From contig NZ_CP081959.1 in assembly GCF_019823105.1 (NCBI RefSeq), positions 207,516 through 271,515 on the forward strand: DNA of 64,000 nt. Reading direction: 5' to 3'. Positions 61,890-64,000 of the stretch are shown here, one piece after another (within the stretch, counting starts at the first letter, position 1; each line of letters starts with the position of its first letter). The position numbers were made by a program, and so were the translations under genes. This DNA comes from Halobaculum magnesiiphilum (GTDB taxonomy: Archaea > Halobacteriota > Halobacteria > Halobacteriales > Haloferacaceae). Below the pieces are notes generated by a model, which saw nothing but the letters and a program-made list of their open reading frames with translations, did not search any database and was not told the DNA's origin.

Positions 61890-62744
61890 GTGTTACACAA
61901 CGACGCATTGTCTCTCTTGCTGGGGGCGGTCGTCCTCGGGGCCGTTCACGGTGTCGAGCCCGGCCACGGCTGGCCTGTCGCTGCGGCGTACGCGCTCGAC
62001 CAGACGAACAAGTGGCTCTACGGTTTCGTCTCCAGTCTGATCATCGGTGTCGGCCACCTCATCAGTAGCCTGGCGATAGTGGCAGTGTTCTTCTACGCGA
62101 AATCGTACTTCAGTCTCACGCAGATCAACGAACCGGTCACTCTCTTCAGTGGCATCCAGATCGGCGGTCCTGTCAGTCTCGTCGCTGGGATACTCCTTAT
62201 CCTGCTTGGTATACGAGAATACACGGGACACTCTCACGACGACGGTCATTCCCACGGCGAGGCGGGACACACAGACGAAGCGCACGAGCATGGTCATGAG
62301 ACGGAGCATACCCACGAGGACGGCCACGATCACGGGAACGTCCACGACCATGACCACGAGACTGCCTCGACGGCGATTTCAGGGGGATTCACTCGAGTAA
62401 AGAACCGCATTACGGGCGGCGGGCACTCACACGATCACGGGGAACTCAATCAAGCAGCAGAGCGCGGGCTCTTCGGGATCGCGTGGTTCGCATTCATTCT
62501 CGGCTTCGCCCACGAGGAAGAGTTCGAGATTATTGCGATGTGTGCAGGGTCCCAGTACTGTCTCGAACTGATGAGTGTCTATGCGATCACCGTCATTCTC
62601 GGGATCGTCGGCCTGACCATGCTTCTCGTGGCGGGCTACACGCATTACGAGGAGAAAGTGGAACAGTACACGCCGTATCTCCCGCTCTTCTCGGCCGCGG
62701 TCCTCATCCTCATGGGGCTCGGGTTCATCACTGGGCTCTACTGA
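61890..62744 (+). CDS. NicO-family nickel/cobalt transporter (copy 2)
   Basis: The GTG at 61890 (VLHNDALSLLLGAVVLGAVHG) is chosen as start; the TTG at 61797 would add residues across the operator. The 284-residue transporter carries GVEPGHGWPVA in helix 1 and GFAHEEEFEIIAMCAGS after the loop. The His-rich loop (about residues 112-180) is longer than in copy 1 (HSHDDGHSHGEAGHTDEAHE, and more). Similarity to copy 1 is strong in the helices and loose in the loop. The nearby CDF exporter on the opposite strand completes a second nickel module. Confidence 0.85.
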   Translation: MLHNDALSLLLGAVVLGAVHGVEPGHGWPVAAAYALDQTNKWLYGFVSSLIIGVGHLISSLAIVAVFFYAKSYFSLTQINEPVTLFSGIQIGGPVSLVAGILLILLGIREYTGHSHDDGHSHGEAGHTDEAHEHGHETEHTHEDGHDHGNVHDHDHETASTAISGGFTRVKNRITGGGHSHDHGELNQAAERGLFGIAWFAFILGFAHEEEFEIIAMCAGSQYCLELMSVYAITVILGIVGLTMLLVAGYTHYEEKVEQYTPYLPLFSAAVLILMGLGFITGLY

Positions 62745-62812
62745 CCACACTCATCGGCAACCAAACTCGGCAACCAACGAAGATGGGTTGTAGTTTGTAC
62801 GGGGATACGGGT

Positions 62813-63721
62813 TCACGAAGGCGAAGTTACCGAATCATCAGCGTCCTTCCATTCACCGAGTCCAGCCGGATCGAGATGGACGTGGACGTCTGAAACTGAT
62901 TCGACCTCACGGACGCGCTGGCGAAGATTTGATTCGAGATCGTGTGCCTCCACCACAGTTAGATCTTTGTCTACTTCAGCATGGAACTCGACTTCGACCA
63001 TGTGCCCGGAGTAGTACGCAACGAAATCGTGAATCCCGTGAACGGCGGAGTGCTCTCGAATCTGCTGTTTGATTTCTTCCTGTTCTGATTCGGGTGGTGC
63101 ACTATCAGCGAGGTACTGAATATTCTCACGAGAGATATCTACGCCTTGGTGGATGACGAGCAGACTCACAATGCCGCCCGCAATCGGGTCGAAAATTGGG
63201 TAGCCGACAGCCATACCCAGAACGCCCACAAGGGCTGCACCTGTGGTATAGTGGTCATTGAGGCTGTCAGCGGCAAGCGCTCGAAGACTTGGTAACTGGA
63301 GTTCTTGATTTTTGTATTGCGTATACCAGTAACAGAGATACATATCACCGAGTGCGAACAGGAGTCCGAGTATGAGCCAAATACTGTACTCGGCAGAGAC
63401 TCCAGTCAGGATCGAGTGACCTGCATCGTACAACAGTTTGAGTCCGAGCAGAACGAGGACGCCACCAACGAAGAGCGCAGAGAGTGGTTCGAATCGATTG
63501 TGTCCGTGGGGATGTGAGTCATCAGCATTGTCGAAGGCGGATCGACCCCAGATCAAGACGACACCGCTTGCGAGAAGGTCAGCAACGGAGTGCGCTGCGT
63601 CAGCGGTGAGTGCTAGGCTCCCGGTGAGTACCCCCAGTGCGCCCTCAACACCGATTTTGAGGGCATTTAAGAGAACATTGACCCAAGAGACTTTGAGAAA
63701 GGCCACGCGTGCGTCTGACAT
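62813..63721 (-). CDS. CDF cation efflux transporter with HD-DD site (Ni-module copy 2)
   Basis: The 302-residue protein has the same length as the gene at 34650 and, by eye, differs at only about one residue in ten. Helix 2 reads TADAAHSVAD and helix 5 AADSLNDHY; the second residue after the motif is His here and Leu in copy 1. Conservation is so high, compared with that of the NikR and NicO copies, that a recent duplication or gene conversion is likely. It is convergent with the NicO gene rather than divergent from NikR, so the module order is different from copy 1. Confidence 0.88.
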   Translation of the reverse strand: MSDARVAFLKVSWVNVLLNALKIGVEGALGVLTGSLALTADAAHSVADLLASGVVLIWGRSAFDNADDSHPHGHNRFEPLSALFVGGVLVLLGLKLLYDAGHSILTGVSAEYSIWLILGLLFALGDMYLCYWYTQYKNQELQLPSLRALAADSLNDHYTTGAALVGVLGMAVGYPIFDPIAGGIVSLLVIHQGVDISRENIQYLADSAPPESEQEEIKQQIREHSAVHGIHDFVAYYSGHMVEVEFHAEVDKDLTVVEAHDLESNLRQRVREVESVSDVHVHLDPAGLGEWKDADDSVTSPS

Positions 63722-63800
63722 AGTATGGTGATACTGCTACTTCCTCATAAGAGACCTCATTAGTCGTGTATAAGCGAGTTTTTGATTCAATCTAAACTTT
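63719..63800 (-). promoter_or_regulatory. Conserved CDF promoter block (copy 2)
   Basis: This is the minus-strand counterpart of 34571-34652. GATTGAATC on the gene's strand lies at 63792-63784, and TTATAC, the TATA candidate, at 63773-63768. The whole 82-bp block aligns without gaps to copy 1, and similarity stops upstream of 63800, where the sequences part. This sharp edge marks the limit of duplication or of functional constraint. Confidence 0.7.
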
Positions 63801-64000
63801 ATTCAGCGCCACTGAAGGTCGTCGGCTAACAAAGAGGCCTATCACAAGACTGTGGCTACGTATGCATTGAGAAAAGCGGTCTCAACTACTGCCTGGCGTC
63901 GCTTCAGGCCAAAGGATATCAGCTGTGGTCAACTCATTTACCCCGATTTTCGACGGACGGCGGGAGGACTAATCATACCGGTTTGGAACTTAGAGAAGCT
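63801..64000. other. Window end without recognised gene
   Basis: The last 200 bp contain no frame or repeat that I can support. The next gene probably starts outside the window. Confidence 0.4.

Noticed and set aside
1..64000. CRISPR array or cas genes
   Set aside because: No regularly spaced direct repeats and no Cas-like protein were found anywhere in the window.

Overview
The window is haloarchaeal (class Halobacteria). The encoded proteins are acidic. They include a transcription factor B, halocyanin-type lipoproteins with Tat-like signal peptides, an archaea-specific SMC-related protein paired with RdfA, half-size CtaA proteins, DUF106 and many small zinc-ribbon proteins. Intergenic regions are locally AT-rich. 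A tyrosine recombinase, a complete transposase, a decayed IS6 element and duplicated gene modules point to a megaplasmid or a genomic island rather than core chromosome. The replicon type cannot be settled from this sequence, and the genus cannot be named.

Layout. 1-2.4 kb: a ZIP transporter cut by the window edge, a halocyanin, and a winged-helix/membrane gene pair. 2.5-8.7 kb: a methyltransferase, then a probable periplasmic iron cluster (DyP-type lipoprotein, two P19/Tp34-like lipoproteins, a large membrane protein, a zinc-finger membrane protein). 9.1-14.4 kb: a Zn/Cd efflux operon (P1B-2 ATPase, membrane protein, CDF, SpoIIAA-like protein). 14.4-17.7 kb: an arylsulfotransferase operon, two winged-helix genes and a TFB. 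17.9-20.8 kb: CtaA, a DsbA-like protein with a zinc-finger front end, DsbB and a CPBP protease. 21-25.7 kb: a DUF7260-like protein, a cupredoxin and cydAB. 25.8-28.8 kb: a tRNA-Glu-like gene, a ZIP transporter, a dead IS6 copy and another cupredoxin. 29-40 kb: a Ca/cation exchanger, a membrane protein with a Cys cluster, a P1B ATPase with an unusual CPW motif, a CDF/NikR/NicO nickel module, a CopB-type ATPase and a CopZ-like chaperone. 40-48.9 kb: SOD, USP-fused transporters, zinc ribbons, a PadR regulator and DUF106. 49-51.5 kb: the RdfA/SMC-related pair. 51.6-57.7 kb: a second CtaA, a PiT phosphate transporter, a second cupredoxin/winged-helix/membrane module and an APC permease. 57.8-63.8 kb: an integrase, a transposase, and a second NikR/NicO/CDF module.

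How it fits together. Most of the window handles transition metals and membrane redox chemistry. It holds three P1B ATPases of different motif class (CPC, CPW, CPH), three CDF exporters, two ZIP transporters, two NicO transporters with NikR regulators, an iron-acquisition-like cluster, four cupredoxins in two related pairs, and cytochrome bd with two heme A synthase homologues. The strongest internal evidence for regulation is comparative. Both NikR-NicO divergent intergenic regions share TTATTA-N20-TAACAA. Both paralogous CDF genes carry an 82-bp upstream block of the same length, and its distal 26 bp are identical. Identifications come from reading translated sequence and remembered family features. 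No database search was possible, and DUF numbers are given from memory.
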